DNA of 64,000 bases from Gordionus sp. m RMFG-2023 (lineage: Eukaryota; Nematomorpha; Gordioida; Chordodea; Parachordodidae), in assembly GCF_954871325.1 (NCBI RefSeq), contig NC_088778.1:186001-250000 (forward strand), written 5' to 3'. The notes below the pieces were generated by a model. It was not told the origin of the DNA and did not search any database. It saw only the letters and a list, made by a program, of their open reading frames with translations. Of this stretch, positions 63,301 to 64,000 are shown in pieces. The first letter of the stretch is position 1. Every line of letters starts with the position of its first letter. Position numbers and translations under genes: made by a program.

Positions 63301-64000
63301 TACACCACTACTTAGAATAAACATTTTTTTTAAATCGCACTCCCGTAAAATCTGGGCAGAGATTAGAATCTAAAGCTGAATTTATAGTTAACGCGTTATA
63401 CTCAATTGTTGCGTTATTTGACGCTAGCGAAATAACCGCCGATTCTTCATAGCTTTAATAATTATTGAAATATACGTCGCAACATATGTTTTTCAAATGT
63501 TATCGTGGCCTTACCATCATATCGCTCCGTGTACCTATTTATTGGCTTGATTTTGTAAATATCGCTGCTTTAAATAACGCGTCGCTATAACATAACTCGT
63601 TTATAAATATATTTCGTAATTGTGAATGTGAGTTTAATAGATAGTTTTCTGAATTATTATGGAAATTGCTCGAAATTAATACAAAACTAGTAATGTACAA
63701 ACGTTCGAAATATTTAAATTGGAATGATATTTAAGCGCAGGTTGATTTTTGACTTATATTATACTTTTTCTATATAATATCCCCATTCTTGTGCCATATA
63801 AGCTATTCGGATCTATTTGAAAAAAATTGAATAAAAGAATTTTATTTTAAATAAAATTAGATTGGTTCCATCTCACGGGTCTAATTCATGACCTTGGCAA
63901 AATAATGGCATTTTATGGCGAACATCAATGGTGCGTTGTCGGTGACACCTATCCCTTGGGTTGCTCTCCCTCTCCCGACATTGTGTTTGGGCCAAAAAGT
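57287..64000 (+). CDS. MIOX: inositol oxygenase (MIOX), 5' part, runs off the window
   Basis: Exons: 57287-57358, 61612-61779, 62290-62359 and 63861-64000 (open at the edge); phases 0, 0 and 1. Proposed start ATG at 57293 (MMDPSEIYRPEKINIEKF). Then MEALELMNKIVDQSDPD, LPNIIHSFQTAERIRKEYPD and DWFHLTGLIHDLGKIMAFYG, then EHQWCVVGDTYPLGC. This follows animal MIOX closely (DPS-x-x-YRP, MEA, ESDPD, FHAFQTAE, HDLGK, VVGDTFPVGC). The enzyme uses a di-iron centre to cleave myo-inositol with O2 to D-glucuronate, in the cytosol. The iron ligands expected in this part are present: His in NIIHSF and His-Asp in IHDLGK. The first intron is 4.25 kb and full of repeats. Confidence 0.93.
58100..58345. mobile_element. 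miniature element, TAGAGGC...CATTGTAGACATCTA
   Basis: Same type as 19343-19488: the left TAGAGGCATTGGGTGGG is inverse to the right GCGCCCCCATTGTAGACA. The TSD is weak (5 of 8). In MIOX intron 1. Confidence 0.5.
58680..58853. mobile_element. 174-bp miniature inverted-repeat element
   Basis: Perfect 19-bp terminal inverted repeat AGTAAACCCTGTCCAATTT / AAATTGGACAGGGTTTACT. Non-coding interior. No clear TSD. In MIOX intron 1. Confidence 0.8.
59593..59760. repeat. ~67-bp tandem repeat, 2.5 units
   Basis: Units start near 59593, 59660 and 59726 with TTTCATAATGATCCTGC-like sequence followed by AAATTTAATT. In MIOX intron 1. Confidence 0.75.
61612..61779 (+). CDS. MIOX: MIOX second coding exon
   Basis: 56 codons, TTTCAG acceptor and GTAAAT donor. 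Contains KKHKKWLKFDKIQLTLMEAL and IVDQSDPD. Confidence 0.92.
62290..62359 (+). CDS. MIOX: MIOX third coding exon
   Basis: SLPNIIHSFQTAERIRKEYP and two more residues; phase 0 to 1. Holds the first iron-ligand His. Confidence 0.93.
62584..63045. mobile_element. hAT-like element with CAGGG ends and CGGGTTCGG blocks
   Basis: Left CAGGGATGGGAATCC, right GGAACCCCTG, both starting CAGGG when read inward, as in many hAT elements. Two GC-rich blocks flank an AT-rich centre. No TSD recognised. In MIOX intron 3. Confidence 0.5.
63861..64000 (+). CDS. MIOX: MIOX fourth coding exon, cut by window end
   Basis: WFHLTGLIHDLGKIMAFYGE, then HQWCVVGDTYPLGC. Holds the His-Asp iron ligands and the catalytic-site Lys of HDLGK. 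Confidence 0.95.

Overview
This is AT-rich animal DNA: short exons, many short introns, abundant microsatellites and many non-autonomous DNA transposons. Four things point to an arthropod: an SNX9-type SH3 gene, a lectin gene with ten EB-like cysteine modules, a pair of secreted M13 (neprilysin-like) genes, and an inositol oxygenase gene. A chelicerate or hemipteran seems most likely, but this is inference. No bacterial, viral or LTR-type element was recognised.

Layout. (1) 1-1290 is a 48-bp satellite organised as 145-bp trimers. (2) 1347-7526, minus strand: part of an SNX9/SNX18/SNX33 (Sh3px1)-type gene, with the SH3 domain on two exons either side of a 4.8-kb intron, then a proline-rich exon. 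(3) 8458-11325: a long hAT-type non-autonomous element with a perfect 8-bp target-site duplication (TSD). (4) 13647-15870, minus: the 3' end of an unrecognised type I membrane protein with a Tyr/Asp-rich tail. (5) 17951-29635, minus: two C-type lectin-like domains followed by ten one-exon cysteine modules, all joined in phase 1. It may belong to the same receptor gene as region 4. (6) 32002-39211 plus and 41213-50617 minus: two paralogous M13 genes, tail to tail, with matching exon-intron structure. Both have lost the zinc-binding HExxH motif, so they look like pseudoproteases. (7) 53530-54091, plus: a two-exon unknown gene followed by a decayed copy of its second exon. (8) 55758-56959: a second, intact-ended copy of the hAT element in region 3. 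(9) 57287-64000, plus: inositol oxygenase (MIOX), running off the window end.

Gene structures were built by hand from splice signals, codon phase and family alignment. Every listed exon has a length consistent with its phases. Paired comparisons (CTLD1 with CTLD2, M13 copy 1 with copy 2) confirm most boundaries. Not located: the first exons of the SH3 and lectin genes, one M13 exon between the HExxH-equivalent and GExxxD-equivalent regions, and links between the membrane-protein exons.

Introns and spacers are dominated by hAT-like miniature elements (several families with 8-bp TSDs), a 2.35-kb foldback element inside a lectin intron, and long polypurine/polypyrimidine microsatellites. Some of the elements inserted after the M13 duplication.
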